Shown here in pieces: positions 62,120 through 62,154 of a stretch of DNA of 62,154 nucleotides. The position numbers and the translations under genes were made by a program. The notes below the pieces were generated by a model. That model did not search any database and had not been told where the DNA came from. It saw nothing but the letters and a program-made list of their open reading frames with translations. Source of the DNA: Zygnema cylindricum (Eukaryota > Streptophyta > Zygnematophyceae > Zygnematales > Zygnemataceae). The stretch is taken from contig JBBHKE010001619.1 in the NCBI GenBank assembly GCA_037447655.1, positions 64,001 to 126,154 on the forward strand. Direction: 5' to 3'. Position 1 is the first letter of the stretch; each line of letters opens with the position of its first letter.

Positions 62120-62154
62120 CTGCATGGAACAGGGGTCATTCTGTTAGGGTTCCG

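Overview
This window is nuclear DNA from a streptophyte, meaning a land plant or a close algal relative. It contains intron-bearing plant genes (tocopherol cyclase, a phytocyanin, a plant-type GH2 beta-galactosidase and the start of an LRR receptor-like gene), Ty1/copia retrotransposons, a LINE, miniature inverted-repeat transposons and an intron-less tRNA-Ala. The sequence is AT-rich and full of simple repeats. I cannot name the species. Two runs of ten Ns (23590-23599 and 37186-37195) mark assembly gaps.

Layout. 1-14.0 kb is mostly AT-rich or T-rich low-complexity DNA with no gene I can support. It holds an internally deleted copia element (7086-7618), a long (AT)n tract with a 130-bp tandem duplication (8967-9342) and a decayed gag fragment (about 13.35-13.97 kb). 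14.5-19.2 kb is a nearly complete but inactivated LINE on the minus strand, with an inverted 3' fragment of the same family beside it. 20.6-23.4 kb has a cluster of ACGTGGC motifs, a long CT-rich tract and the 5' exons of an LRR receptor-like gene that stops at the first gap. 24.0-25.4 kb has two different minisatellites on either side of a tRNA-Ala. 27.0-33.9 kb is a nine-exon tocopherol cyclase gene (VTE1-like, minus strand). 34.0-43.2 kb is a dense cluster of non-autonomous DNA transposons, most bounded by TTA, plus a 5'-truncated second LINE copy. 45.0-50.5 kb is a complete but decayed Ty1/copia element with both LTRs. 56.7-57.9 kb is a two-exon phytocyanin gene with an unusual Pro/Arg tail. 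60.5-62.1 kb is the 3' end of a GH2 beta-galactosidase gene that runs off the right edge.

How the parts relate. The host genes are not an operon or an obvious pathway cluster. They are separate plant genes embedded in repeats, and their introns are themselves largely simple repeats. The least explained structure is the 16-bp satellite at 24.0-24.5 kb. Its unit looks like the terminal 13 bases of a local MITE family plus the TA target dinucleotide. Next come the palindrome-bearing elements of the 34-43 kb cluster and a long near-perfect hairpin at 53.1 kb. I found no wholly new coding system. Gene models were built by reading conserved protein blocks and splice sites by eye, and no database search was possible.
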